Assembly: GCA_964651435.1 (NCBI GenBank)
Contig: CAZYVU010000026.1
Coordinates: 1-40,967, forward strand
Direction: 5' to 3'
Length of the DNA stretch: 40,967 bases
Source of the DNA: CAZYVU01 sp964651435
Lineage (GTDB): Bacteria > Desulfobacterota > Syntrophorhabdia > Syntrophorhabdales > CAYQXL01
Shown: positions 7,037 through 15,730 of the stretch, one piece after another
Layout: each line of letters begins with the position of its first letter
Position numbering within the stretch: position 1 is the first letter of the stretch
Position numbers and translations under genes: made by a program
Notes under the pieces: generated by a model
Seen by the model: only the letters and a program-made list of their open reading frames with translations
Told to the model about the DNA's origin: nothing
The model's database searches: none

Positions 7037-7283
7037 TCCGTCGCGCAAAGTAGAGATGTTGTAACGAGGCCAAAGCTGTATACTCGGCCAGCTTGCGGGA
7101 GACTCCCTTGGTAGTCTGGTCGAGTTTCGGGCTCGCAATGACATCGGGCGGGAATAGCCTAACGGCGTCCGTGAGCTTGCCGACGGGGGCACGACAGGAC
7201 GCTGCGATCACCCATCCCCATCCGGTTTGCCGGCAAACCAACGCATTGTTCGCGATGGCGATTGCCCATGCCGTTGACATGTA
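7037..7283. other. Spacer downstream of tyrS, no assigned gene
   Basis: This stretch holds a perfect palindrome GGTTTGCCGGCAAACC at 7224-7239, 45 nt past the tyrS stop. It has no T-run and so is not a clear terminator. A minus-strand frame of 104 codons begins 4 nt after the tyrS stop (7280 to 6966) but lacks a Shine-Dalgarno and overlaps the HTH gene. I see no recognised domain in it and do not annotate it as a gene. Confidence 0.4.
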
Positions 7284-8501
7284 TTATTCGAGAACCACCT
7301 TTCTGAACTTCCGTTTGCCCACTTTTATGACGAATTCGCTAAGGCCGGAGACGTCGATCTCGTCGGAAGAGACCTTCTGCCCGTCTATGTAGACACCGCC
7401 CTGCTGGATCATCCGTCTCCCCTCAGACGTCGAAGGGACCAAGCCGAGGCCGGCGAGGAGCCTGGGAAGCCACTTGTCTACCCTATCCCTCTTTAGGGTC
7501 GAGACCTCGATGTCATCGGGGATCTCTTTGTCCCTGAAGGTCCTGTCAAAATTGTCGTGGGCATCCTGAGCGGCCGCAACGCTATGAAAGCGGGCGATCA
7601 TCTCCTTTGCGAAGGCTACCTTTGCGTCACGGGGGTTGACGGACCCGGATGCCATGCCTTCCTTTAGTGTCCTTAGCTGTTCGTTGGAGATATCGCTCAA
7701 GAGCTCGTAGTACTTCACCATGAGTTGGTCGGAGATGGACATGAGCTTGCCGAACATGACATCAGGCTCCTCGTCGATGCCGACGTAGTTCCCGTAGCTC
7801 TTGCTCATCTTGCTGACGCCGTCGGTGCCCTCGAGCAGGGGGACGGTAACAATGCACTGCGATTCCTGACCGTAGGCCCTCTGAATCTCCCGGCCCACAA
7901 AGAGGTTGAATATCTGGTCATGCCCTCCCAACTCAACGTCAGCCCTGAGAGCGACAGAGTCGTAACCCTGCACAAGGGGGTAGAGGAACTCGTGGATGCT
8001 GATGGGCAGGTTGTTCTGGTACCGGTTCCGAAAGTCCTCACGTTCCATCATGCGGGCCATGGTATACTGGGCGCAAAGGCGGATCATGTCGGCGGCGTTC
8101 ATGGCCTCGAACCATTCGCTGTTGAAGCGCACCTCTGTTTTCTCGGGATCGAGAATCTTGAAGACCTGTGCCTTATACGTTTCGGCGTTTACCAGGAGCT
8201 CCTCTTTCGTCAACGCCGGCCTCGTTTCTATGCGACCCGTGGGGTCGCCGATCATGCCGGTGAAATCACCGATGAGAAAGATGGCTACGTGGCCAAGCTC
8301 TTGAAATTGCTTTAGCTTCTGCAGCACAACCGTATGTCCCAGATGGAGATCGGGCGCCGTCGGGTCGAGGCCGAGCTTGACGCGCAGGGGCCTCCCCTCC
8401 GCCGCGGACCTGGTCAACTTTGCCCTCAGTTCGGGTCCGCTGATGACGTCTACGGCCCCCCGCTGGATGACTTCAAGCTGTTCTTCTACGGAGCTCCCCA
8501 T
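7284..8501 (-). CDS. tyrS: Tyrosine--tRNA ligase
   Basis: Class I aminoacyl-tRNA synthetase that charges tRNA-Tyr in the cytoplasm. 405 aa, a normal bacterial length. The HIGH signature appears as DLHLGHTV after GLDPTAPDLH, and the KMSKS loop as VSKMSKSYGNYVG. The C-terminus carries an S4 RNA-binding domain (about the last 65 residues, with LGLVPSTSEGRRMIQQGGVY). The KMSKS-containing form places it with the TyrZ-type branch. It is the last gene of the long minus-strand train, starting 36 nt after ymdB ends. No T-box or other leader could be seen. Confidence 0.95.
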   Translation of the reverse strand: MGSSVEEQLEVIQRGAVDVISGPELRAKLTRSAAEGRPLRVKLGLDPTAPDLHLGHTVVLQKLKQFQELGHVAIFLIGDFTGMIGDPTGRIETRPALTKEELLVNAETYKAQVFKILDPEKTEVRFNSEWFEAMNAADMIRLCAQYTMARMMEREDFRNRYQNNLPISIHEFLYPLVQGYDSVALRADVELGGHDQIFNLFVGREIQRAYGQESQCIVTVPLLEGTDGVSKMSKSYGNYVGIDEEPDVMFGKLMSISDQLMVKYYELLSDISNEQLRTLKEGMASGSVNPRDAKVAFAKEMIARFHSVAAAQDAHDNFDRTFRDKEIPDDIEVSTLKRDRVDKWLPRLLAGLGLVPSTSEGRRMIQQGGVYIDGQKVSSDEIDVSGLSEFVIKVGKRKFRKVVLE

Positions 8502-8537
8502 ATGTTCACCCTGATTGTTTTGCGCGGCGCCGCCCGA

Positions 8538-9314
8538 TCAGCCGGCGCTCTCCTTGACTCGCTCTATGGAAAGACAGACGCCTGTATCCCTGTCGATGGT
8601 CAACAAAACCCCCTGGACCTCGACGTTGTCCTTGCTGACCTCAAATTTCCGGGGAATCTGCGTCAAGAATTTTTCCAAAACGCTTTCCCTCTCCATGCCG
8701 ATGATGGAATCGGCGGGGCCCGTCATCCCCACATCGGTAATATACCCCGATCCCTTTGGAAGGACCCGTTCGTCGGCCGTCTGCACATGGGTATGGGTGC
8801 CCATGAGGGCCGACACCCTGCCATCGAGGTACCAACCCATGGCAACCTTCTCCGACGTTGCTTCGGCATGAAAATCGACAATAATGGGCCCTCTTCGCTC
8901 GACACCATCCAAGACGGTGTCCATGGCGCGAAAGGGACAGTCGAGGGCATTCATGAAGATACGCCCCTCGATATTGACCACCGTGAGCTCGGCCCCGTTC
9001 TTTTCCACCGTTACACTGCCGAACCCCGGTGTGCCCGCCGGGTAGTTGAGGGGCCTCAAAACCCTGTTTTCCATCATGACGAAGGGAATCATCTCCTTCT
9101 TCTTCCACACATGGTTGCCCGTCGTTATGACGTCGACACCCGCATCGAGAAGCTCCATGGCCACAGACGGCGTAATGCCGATACCCCCGGCAAGATTTTC
9201 ACCGTTGATCACCTTGAAGTCTGTGTTGACGTTTTTTATGTAGTTTTCCACCGCTTTCCTGCCGGGCTTGCCTATGACGTCGCCCAGGAAAAGCACTCGT
9301 ATGCTATTTGGCAT
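8538..9314 (-). CDS. ymdB: YmdB-family metallophosphoesterase
   Basis: 258 aa, TIGR00282-type metallophosphoesterase. The di-metal site motifs are seen in VLFLGDVIGKPGR, INGENLAGG, TTGNHVW and later MGTHTHVQTAD. In Bacillus the orthologue hydrolyses cyclic nucleotides and influences biofilm and motility decisions, and it acts with RNase Y. Here the ATG overlaps the end of rny by 11 nt, so translation is probably coupled and a functional link between the two is supported by position. The substrate in this organism is unknown. Confidence 0.9.
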   Translation of the reverse strand: MPNSIRVLFLGDVIGKPGRKAVENYIKNVNTDFKVINGENLAGGIGITPSVAMELLDAGVDVITTGNHVWKKKEMIPFVMMENRVLRPLNYPAGTPGFGSVTVEKNGAELTVVNIEGRIFMNALDCPFRAMDTVLDGVERRGPIIVDFHAEATSEKVAMGWYLDGRVSALMGTHTHVQTADERVLPKGSGYITDVGMTGPADSIIGMERESVLEKFLTQIPRKFEVSKDNVEVQGVLLTIDRDTGVCLSIERVKESAG

Positions 9315-10875
9315 ATTCCACAGCCCTTGTTTCGCGAATGACGATAACCTTGATCTGACCCGGATAGGACAGATCCGATTCTATCTTTCGTGCGATGTCT
9401 TTGGAGAGAAGAAATATCTGGTCATCACCCATTTTTTCACTGTTTACGGCAATTCTCACTTCCCGGCCGGCCTGGATGGCGTAGGATTTCTCGACGCCGG
9501 TAAAGCTGTTGGCAATCTTCTCCAGTTCCTCGAGGCGTTTCACGTAGGTCTCGAGCATCTCGCGCCTGGCCCCGGGGCGGGCGCCCGACAGGGCGTCGGC
9601 AGCCTGCACGATGACATCAAGAAGGCTGGAGGCCGGCACATCTTCGTGGTGTGCAAGAATCGCGTGTACTATCTCCTCGTTTTCCCCATACTTCTTGGCC
9701 AGGTCGGCACCGATGAAGGCATGCGAACCTTCAATCTCGTGGTCCACGGCCTTGCCTATGTCGTGGAGGAGGCCTGCCCTGCGCGCCTCCTTTATGTGTA
9801 CCTTCAGTTCCGATGCGATGACGCCGCAGATAAAGGCGACCTCGATGGAATGCTGATAGATGTTCTGAGCATAGCTGCTGCGGAATTTGAGTCGCCCCAG
9901 GAGTTTTACCAGTTCAGGGTGGACATTGTGAACGCCAAGATCAAAGATGGCCTGCTCCCCGGCCTCTTTGATCTTCTGCTCCGTTTCTTCGGCCACCTTC
10001 GAAACGATCTCTTCGATCCGGGCCGGGTGTATCCTGCCGTCACTGATAAGCCTCTCCAGCGACAGTCGCGCAACTTCCCGCCTAATGGGATTGAAGCACG
10101 AGAGTATGACGGCCTCCGGCGTGTCGTCAATGATGATGTCGACACCCGTTGCGGCCTCAAGGGCTCTAATGTTGCGCCCTTCCCGTCCGATAATTCTGCC
10201 CTTCATTTCCTCGTTGGGAAGTGCAACGACGGAAACGGTGTCTTCGCCCACGTAGTCACCGGCATATCTCTGTATGGCGAGGGCGATAATCTCTTTGGCC
10301 TTCTTATCGGCCTTCTCCTTAACTTCTTCCTCGATGCGGCGGGCCAGTTTCGTGGCCTCGTACCGTGCCTCATCCTCCATGGCCTGCATCAACATCTTCT
10401 TAGCATCTTCCGCCGTGAAGCCGGAAATGGTCTCCAACTTCTCCCGGGCCTTTACGAGCATCTGGTCATATTCTGCTACCTTGTCGTCGAGGGCTTGTCG
10501 CCTTTTCCCCAGTTCGCGGTCTTTTCCGGCAAGCTCGTCCTCCTTTTTCTCCAGAGAGTCCATCTTTTTGTCGAGGGAGGATTCCTTCTGCGAAAGCCTG
10601 CGCTCCGTATTCTGGAGCTCCTGCCTCCGTGCCTTTATCTCCTGATCCAGCTCATTCTTGCCCTGAATCGCGAGGTCTTTTGCCTGAATGGACGCCTCCC
10701 GAATAACCACGTCGGCTTCTTTCTTGGCGTCCTCCAGGATCTTCTTTCCGATCTTCTCGTATTCGCCCAGTTTCTTTTTCTGGACCAGAACAGAAAAGAC
10801 CACACCCATCCCGAAGGCAACAATACAGGCTATGATAAACAGAAGTATATTCAAAATGCCCCCTTCGCTTGGCAA
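9304..10875 (-). CDS. rny: Ribonuclease Y
   Basis: 523 aa membrane-anchored endoribonuclease that starts mRNA decay. Domains in order: an N-terminal transmembrane segment (about residues 7-30, LNILLFIIACIVAFGMGVVF); a long coiled coil (about 35-200); a KH domain with GRIIGREGRNIRALE; and an HD domain with AGLLHDIGKAVDHE, whose His-Asp pair binds the metal. Length and order are as in the family. The gene follows the 6S RNA region and overlaps ymdB. The 10876-11007 leader contains no obvious gene. Confidence 0.95.
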   Translation of the reverse strand: MPSEGGILNILLFIIACIVAFGMGVVFSVLVQKKKLGEYEKIGKKILEDAKKEADVVIREASIQAKDLAIQGKNELDQEIKARRQELQNTERRLSQKESSLDKKMDSLEKKEDELAGKDRELGKRRQALDDKVAEYDQMLVKAREKLETISGFTAEDAKKMLMQAMEDEARYEATKLARRIEEEVKEKADKKAKEIIALAIQRYAGDYVGEDTVSVVALPNEEMKGRIIGREGRNIRALEAATGVDIIIDDTPEAVILSCFNPIRREVARLSLERLISDGRIHPARIEEIVSKVAEETEQKIKEAGEQAIFDLGVHNVHPELVKLLGRLKFRSSYAQNIYQHSIEVAFICGVIASELKVHIKEARRAGLLHDIGKAVDHEIEGSHAFIGADLAKKYGENEEIVHAILAHHEDVPASSLLDVIVQAADALSGARPGARREMLETYVKRLEELEKIANSFTGVEKSYAIQAGREVRIAVNSEKMGDDQIFLLSKDIARKIESDLSYPGQIKVIVIRETRAVEYAK

Positions 10876-11007
10876 GGGGTTAGAATGGTGAGGAGAATGA
10901 GTGGCTCTTTATTGGGATCCCGATGTTATGGTCTCTATATCCAATCCACCTCAAAGTGGAGAAATATTTCCTCGACTTCATTTTCCTCAACAGCTACCCC
11001 TCTATAT

Positions 11008-11145
11008 TAAGAAGCCCCGCAGATGCCGTGTAAACGGTAGGTCTTGAACCGTTAGAGCAAAGTGGGTGCCTTTGTGTTGCCTCAGGCTGCTCGCCGCAAG
11101 GGCGGGTATGCACACTGGCACGATAAAAGGCTCCCAATACATAGG
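11008..11145 (-). ncRNA. ssrS: 6S RNA
   Basis: 6S RNA mimics an open promoter and binds sigma-70 RNA polymerase holoenzyme. On the minus strand the 3' half contains AACGGTTCAAGACC and later CGGCATCTGCGGGGCTTC, resembling the E. coli 6S 3' arm (GGGTTCAAGG and CGGCATCTCGG). The 5' part GGGAGCC and CGTGCC can pair with GGGCTTC and GGCAT of the 3' end to make the closing stem, leaving an internal bubble. The locus directly after zapA is the classic proteobacterial position for ssrS. Ends are approximate. A covariance-model search with RF00013 would be decisive. Confidence 0.78.
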
Positions 11146-11159
11146 TGTTGGCTCTAAGC

Positions 11160-11450
11160 TTACCATTTATCACGAGCACCGCAGGGAACTTCAATACTCT
11201 CCACCTTTTTAAAAAGTCGCAGCGCCCTGCCCTCGAAGTCCTTTGCCTGATCCCGGGTCTCCAGATGCTCATCAGCAAGTACCATCATGGCCATGATCAC
11301 TGCGTTCATGGTATTAACTATACCATATGTTTTGGTTGCCTGTCTGATCCTTTCGTCAACCAGTCCGGCAACCCTCCTGATCCGTTCCTCGTCTTCACCA
11401 ATAAACGTAAAGGGCTGGTTGATGATGGTGACTTCGACCTTTTTGGTCAC
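11160..11450 (-). CDS. zapA: Cell division protein ZapA
   Basis: 96 aa, GTG start. The beginning VEVTIINQPFTFIGEDEERI is the conserved ZapA N-terminus, followed by a helical dimerisation region and coiled coil (TRDQAKDFEGRALRLFKKVE). ZapA binds FtsZ and cross-links filaments in the division ring. It lies 9 nt after the ZapB-like gene and just before 6S RNA, as in many proteobacteria. Confidence 0.85.
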   Translation of the reverse strand: MTKKVEVTIINQPFTFIGEDEERIRRVAGLVDERIRQATKTYGIVNTMNAVIMAMMVLADEHLETRDQAKDFEGRALRLFKKVESIEVPCGARDKW

Positions 11451-11459
11451 GTATCTCTT

Positions 11460-11693
11460 TTACACCTCGACCTTTTCGATCTTCTCGAGGATCTTCTTCA
11501 CCTTGTTCAGCACTTTGTCTCGCTCTCCGTTCATGGAAGCCATTCTTTCCTTCAACTCCCTGTTCTCGTCTTCCAGTCCCTTGAGCTTTTCCTGAAGCCT
11601 GCCGTTTTCATCCTTTACGCCAAGAAAATTGGCCAGTATTCCATCAATCTTCGCTTCAAGTTCGTCAATCTTTTTGTCGTCAAAAATTTCCAT
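11460..11693 (-). CDS. ZapB-like coiled-coil division protein
   Basis: 77 aa from the ATG at 11693 and almost entirely predicted coiled coil with heptad-like Leu/Lys/Glu spacing (LQEKLKGLEDENRELKERM). An ATG at 11708 is also in frame, but GGAG lies 9 nt before the 11693 ATG and none precedes the first. Size, composition and place directly before zapA suggest a ZapB-type partner of ZapA. Coiled coils align poorly, so this is an inference from context. Confidence 0.6.
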   Translation of the reverse strand: MEIFDDKKIDELEAKIDGILANFLGVKDENGRLQEKLKGLEDENRELKERMASMNGERDKVLNKVKKILEKIEKVEV

Positions 11694-11714
11694 AGAAAAG
11701 AGCTCCATATCGCT

Positions 11715-12831
11715 TTAATTATCGTTTTTCTGTTGAAAAGTCAAGTGCAAAAGCCAGGCCTTGATGAACTCGTCAATGTCTCCGTCGAGTACGGCATCGG
11801 CGTTGTGCTCCTCAACTTTTGTCCTGTGATCCTTTACCAATCTGTAGGGGTGGAGCACGTAAGAGCGTATCTGGCTGCCCCAGGCAATGTCCTTCTTTTC
11901 CTTATTGATGGCGTCGAGCTTTTCTTCCTGCTTCTGCCGCTCCAGGCCATAGAGGCGCGAACGCAAAATGGCCATGGCTATGGCGCGGTTCTTGTGTTGA
12001 GACCGCTCGTTCTGGCACTGGACGACGATGCCCGAGGGGAGATGGGTGATGCGAATGGCCGATTCTGTTCGGTTGACGTGTTGGCCGCCCGGGCCACTGG
12101 ACCTAAAGGTGTCGACCCTCAAGTCCTCATCGCGAATATCGACCTGAATCTCGTCGGAAACCTCCGGATAGGCATAGACGGACGCAAAGGATGTGTGCCG
12201 GCGGTTGTTGGAGTCGAAGGGAGATACCCTGACGAGCCTGTGTATGCCCGATTCACACTTCAGATACCCAAAGGCGTATTGCCCCTTGACGATGAAGGTG
12301 ACGTTCTTGATGCCGGCCTCCTCTCCAGGGAGAATGTCCACTATCTGGGTTTCAAAGCCCTTACGCTCCGCCCACCGGGCGTACATCCTGAGGAGCATTT
12401 CTGCCCAGTCCTGGGCCTCCGTTCCGCCGGCGCCTGCATTGATATAGATGATGGCGTTGTCGCGGTCGTTCTCCCCGCCGAGCATCCGCTCGATCTCATA
12501 TTGGTTGAGGGCGGCGCTGAGTGCCTCGATGCGCCTTTCCAGCTCCTCGCGGTCCCCGGGGTCTTCCGTTTCCTTCAGAAAATCGTTCAGGATGAGGATT
12601 TCCTCAAGCTCCCTTTCCTTTGCCCCCCATGCGGCAATCTCCTGCTGGATCCGCGCCCTCTCCCTAAGCGACGACTGCGCCTTGTCCTGCTCGTCCCAAA
12701 AATCCTTCTTGGCTATTTCTTCGTCAATGCGCTGTAGCTGTTGGTTTAAAGAGGCGAGGTCAAAGATAACCTCGAAGGGCGCCGAGCCTCGCGAACAGCG
12801 TGTCGATGCTACCTTTTATGTCTTCAATCAT
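11715..12831 (-). CDS. prfB: Peptide chain release factor 2 with programmed +1 frameshift
   Basis: RF2 releases peptides at UGA and UAA. The zero frame begins at ATG 12831, runs 23 codons and meets TGA at 12762-12760 in the context GGTTAT-CTT-TGA-C, the conserved autoregulatory slip site. Shifting +1 after CTT (skipping T12762) continues through DLASLNQQLQRIDEE to the TAA at 11715-11717, giving about 371 aa, the normal length. The catalytic GGQ lies in SGPGGQHVN and the codon-recognition SPF in VSPFDSN. The ATG overlaps the end of icd by 8 nt. The break is regulation, not a mutation: low RF2 lets the ribosome slip and make more RF2. Confidence 0.95.
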
Positions 12832-13975
12832 TGTTCACAATCCTTTTTAGAACTTCCTGCCCGAAGACGGAGCACTTGACCGGTGAAACCCCCTCCATCT
12901 GACGCGCCAAATCGTAGGTCACGATTCCGTCCGCCACCGTCTCCTCTACGCCCCGCCTGATGAGCTTGGAAGCCTCCGTCATGCCGAGGTGGTCGAACAT
13001 CATGGCGCCCGAGAGCAGAAAGGATAGAGGGTTGACCACGTCCAGTCCCGCATACTTGGGTGCACTCCCGTGGGTGGGCTCAAAAATGGCCACCTCATCG
13101 CCGATATTGGCACCGGGCGCTACGCCGAGCCCGCCGACGAGTGCGGCGCAAGCATCGGAAAGGTAGTCGCCGTTCAGGTTCGGACAGAGGAGCACGTCGT
13201 ACTCTCTGGGTTTCAGGATGACCTGCATAAACATGTTGTCGGCGATGCGGTCATTGATAAAAACCTTGCCCGCAGCCTTCTCCGGCGATATGCGGTCAGG
13301 GTACCGCGATGCTATGTCGTATGCCCACTCCCGGAATGCCCCTTCCGTGTATTTCATGATGTTACCTTTGTGAACGACGGTCAACATCCTACGCTTTTGA
13401 GCGTCGCAATAGTTGATGGCCCACTTGACGAACCGGCCCGTACCGCTTCTGCTCATGGGCTTGACGCCGATGCCGCTGTCGTCGGGAAGGCAGATATTCA
13501 TTGCATCCCGGAGGAAACGAAGAACCTTCGCCGCCTCATCGGACCCTTCCCTCCATTCTATGCCCTTGTACAGATCCTCCGTGTTCTCCCTCAGTATGAT
13601 GAGGTCGATGCCTGCAGGGTCCTTGAGGGGGCTCGGCAACCCAGGAAAATAACGGATGGGTCTTAGGCAGACGTAGAGGTCGAAGACCTGCCGAAGGTGG
13701 ACATTGACACTCCGAAAGCCTCCGCCGACAGGGGTGGTCAGGGGTCCTTTGATGGCTACCTTACGTTTCTTGACTTCATTGACCGTCTCTGCCGGTAGGA
13801 GCGTACCCTGCCCCTCCAGTGCCTTGATGCCCGCCTTCAAGGATATCCAGCGCACCTCCTCTCCGCCCTTGGATCCCTTAAGAACTGCCTCTTCGAGGAC
13901 CTCCCTGGAGGCAGCCCAGATGTCGTCTGCCGTCCCATCGCCTTCTATGTAGGGTATCTCAACAATCGTGGTCAA
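12824..13975 (-). CDS. icd: Isocitrate dehydrogenase (Icd type)
   Basis: 383 aa beta-decarboxylating dehydrogenase that converts isocitrate to 2-oxoglutarate. Substrate and loop motifs seen are GPLTTPVGGGFRSVNVHLRQ (phosphosite-region Ser and Arg residues that bind isocitrate), ILRENTEDLYKGIEW, and the metal-site segment CPNLNGDYLSDACAAL, followed by the cofactor-loop region EPTHGSAPKYAG. The GGxRSxNVxLR stretch is Icd-like rather than LeuB- or homoisocitrate-like. It starts with TTG at 13975, whose TTGA overlaps the TGA of the small aconitase subunit, so translation is coupled. NAD versus NADP preference was not judged. Together with the next three genes it makes a route from oxaloacetate and acetyl-CoA to 2-oxoglutarate. 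Confidence 0.88.
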   Translation of the reverse strand: MTTIVEIPYIEGDGTADDIWAASREVLEEAVLKGSKGGEEVRWISLKAGIKALEGQGTLLPAETVNEVKKRKVAIKGPLTTPVGGGFRSVNVHLRQVFDLYVCLRPIRYFPGLPSPLKDPAGIDLIILRENTEDLYKGIEWREGSDEAAKVLRFLRDAMNICLPDDSGIGVKPMSRSGTGRFVKWAINYCDAQKRRMLTVVHKGNIMKYTEGAFREWAYDIASRYPDRISPEKAAGKVFINDRIADNMFMQVILKPREYDVLLCPNLNGDYLSDACAALVGGLGVAPGANIGDEVAIFEPTHGSAPKYAGLDVVNPLSFLLSGAMMFDHLGMTEASKLIRRGVEETVADGIVTYDLARQMEGVSPVKCSVFGQEVLKRIVNND

Positions 13976-14469
13976 ATCTTCAGCTCCCCGTATTTCCTTA
14001 TGTAACGATCCAGGCCGCCTTCTGCAAGAATAGCCCTCATGATGGGCGGAAGAGTTGAGAACCGCTTCTCCTGCCCCGTCGTCAGATCGATAAGGAGGCC
14101 CTCATCGACGTTTACCTGAAGCTGGTCCCCCTCCTGTATTCCGGCGATGTCGGCAATGATGGCCAGGAGGCCCACGTTGATGGCATTGCGGTAAAATATC
14201 CTGGCGAAAGAGGTGGCTATTATAGCGTCGATGCCGGCCATCTTGATAATAAGGGGCGCATGCTCCCTGCTGGAACCGAGACCAAAGTTCTGGCCCCCTA
14301 CGATCATGTCACCCTTAGACACCTTTTCTGAGAAACCCGGGGCTATGTCGGCAAAGATATGGTCTTTCAGCTCCTCCAAATTGGAACGGAGATCGTAGAA
14401 GCGGCCGGGGGTAATGTGGTCGGTGGAGATGTTGTCGCCGAACCTCCAGGCCTTACCCTTCAGAATCAT
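13972..14469 (-). CDS. Aconitase/isopropylmalate isomerase family, small subunit
   Basis: 165 aa swivel-domain subunit of the LeuD type. Conserved stretches seen are WRFGDNISTDHITPGRF at the start and GQNFGLGSSREHAPLIIKMAG, which carries the substrate-binding Ser-Ser-Arg-Glu-His. The ATG overlaps the end of the large subunit by 17 nt and the stop overlaps the TTG of icd. By sequence alone it could serve leucine synthesis. Because it sits between a Re-citrate-synthase-like gene and icd, with no leuA or leuB, I assign it as half of an aconitase. Confidence 0.8.
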   Translation of the reverse strand: MILKGKAWRFGDNISTDHITPGRFYDLRSNLEELKDHIFADIAPGFSEKVSKGDMIVGGQNFGLGSSREHAPLIIKMAGIDAIIATSFARIFYRNAINVGLLAIIADIAGIQEGDQLQVNVDEGLLIDLTTGQEKRFSTLPPIMRAILAEGGLDRYIRKYGELKI

Positions 14470-15727
14470 CGATCACCTCTCGCGGATCGCTCAGTCTTCC
14501 TTCTAACGCCGTGGCGGCCGCAAGGGCCGGTGAGGCCAGGATGATGTCAGCCTTTGCGTTGCCCATTCTTCCCAGAAAGTTGCGGTTTGATGTAGAGAGG
14601 CATACCTCTCCGTCTGCCAGAACGCCGAGGTGGAGCCCAATACAGGGTCCGCATCCCGGAGGCATAACGACGGCACCCGCATCTAAGAATGCGGTGATCA
14701 ACCCCTCCTCTGCAGCCTGGCGGTAGATTGCCCTCGAAGCGGGCCCGATGATGAGCCGGACGCCGTGGGCCACCCGTTTCCCCCGCAGTATTCTCGCCGC
14801 AACCCTGAAATCTGCGATCCTTCCATTCGTGCAGGAGCCGATGAAAACCTGATGCACCGTGGTGCCGCGAAGATTGGCGTCATCCATGGTACCCACGTTA
14901 TCGACGGTGTGCGGGAGGCTCAGTGTGGGCGCTAGACGGGCGAGATCGATTTCTATCACGCGCTCATAGGAGGCGTCGCTGTCGGCGGCAATGGCCACGA
15001 AGTCACCTTCCCTTCCCTTTGCCTTAAGGTATGCCCCCGTCTTCTCGTCGGACGGAAAGAGCCCACACTTGGCGCCAGCCTCCACAGCCATATTGGCAAT
15101 GGTCATTCTTTCTTCCACTGACATCTTGGCGACCGCTTCGCCCCCGAATTCCATGGCCTTGTATGTGGCGCCATCGGCCGTTATCATTCCGATAATGGCG
15201 AGAATCAGGTCTTTGGGGTAGACACCTGGCCTGAAAGACCCTGAAAGCTCGAAGCGAAAGGTCTCAGGGACCCTGAGCCACGTCTTGCCGAGGCCCATCG
15301 CAACAGCTATATCGGTGGATCCCATGCCGGTGGCAAAGGCGCCAAGGGCTCCCCCCGTACAGGTGTGGGAATCTGCGCCGAGGAGCACCTCCCCCGGCAC
15401 GAGAACCTCTTCGGCCATAACCTGGTGGCTGATGCCATAGCCAACGTCGTACACCCTGGCTCCCATTTCACCGGCGAAGGCCCTGATTGTCGCATGGTCA
15501 TTGGAAAGCGCGGGCCTTGGACTCGGCGACGCGTGGTCTATGAAAAAGTTGACCCTGTCCCCGGCAAAAAGCCTCTTAAACCCCATCTCCCGAAAGCGTC
15601 GGATGGCGAGGGGTGCCGTCCCATCCTGGAGAAGAATCCTGTCTACGGCTACGATGGCATATTGCCCCCGGCTCAGTTCAGAACCGGCCTGTCGGCTCAG
15701 TATCTTTTCGGCTATGGTCTTGCCCAC
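14453..15727 (-). CDS. Aconitase/isopropylmalate isomerase family, large subunit
   Basis: 424 aa, LeuC/homoaconitase-type large subunit that binds a [4Fe-4S] cluster. The three ligand cysteines lie in GADSHTCTGG, FIGSCTNGR and PPGCGPCIG. GTG start at 15727, with GGAAGG in the end of the preceding gene as ribosome-binding site. The split two-subunit form of about 425 plus 165 aa differs from the single-chain AcnA/AcnB enzymes. Gene order (citrate synthase type, this pair, icd) supports citrate to isocitrate isomerisation. Homocitrate or isopropylmalate isomerisation remain alternatives that an assay would separate. Confidence 0.82.
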   Translation of the reverse strand: MGKTIAEKILSRQAGSELSRGQYAIVAVDRILLQDGTAPLAIRRFREMGFKRLFAGDRVNFFIDHASPSPRPALSNDHATIRAFAGEMGARVYDVGYGISHQVMAEEVLVPGEVLLGADSHTCTGGALGAFATGMGSTDIAVAMGLGKTWLRVPETFRFELSGSFRPGVYPKDLILAIIGMITADGATYKAMEFGGEAVAKMSVEERMTIANMAVEAGAKCGLFPSDEKTGAYLKAKGREGDFVAIAADSDASYERVIEIDLARLAPTLSLPHTVDNVGTMDDANLRGTTVHQVFIGSCTNGRIADFRVAARILRGKRVAHGVRLIIGPASRAIYRQAAEEGLITAFLDAGAVVMPPGCGPCIGLHLGVLADGEVCLSTSNRNFLGRMGNAKADIILASPALAAATALEGRLSDPREVIDDSEG

Positions 15728-15730
15728 GAG

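Noticed and set aside
6966..7280. A 104-codon minus-strand frame directly after tyrS
   Set aside because: It has no Shine-Dalgarno and no recognised domain, and it is antisense to the HTH gene; kept only as a note in the spacer.
9268..11010. A 580-codon plus-strand open frame
   Set aside because: It is the antisense shadow of rny, whose KH and HD domains are clear on the other strand; the GC-rich third positions keep it open.
11715..12485. prfB read as a truncated 256-aa gene or pseudogene
   Set aside because: The +1 frameshift at CTT-TGA-C joins a 23-codon leader to a continuous full-length RF2.
11145..12737. A 530-codon plus-strand open frame
   Set aside because: It is antisense to zapA, the zapB-like gene and prfB, all recognised by conserved motifs.
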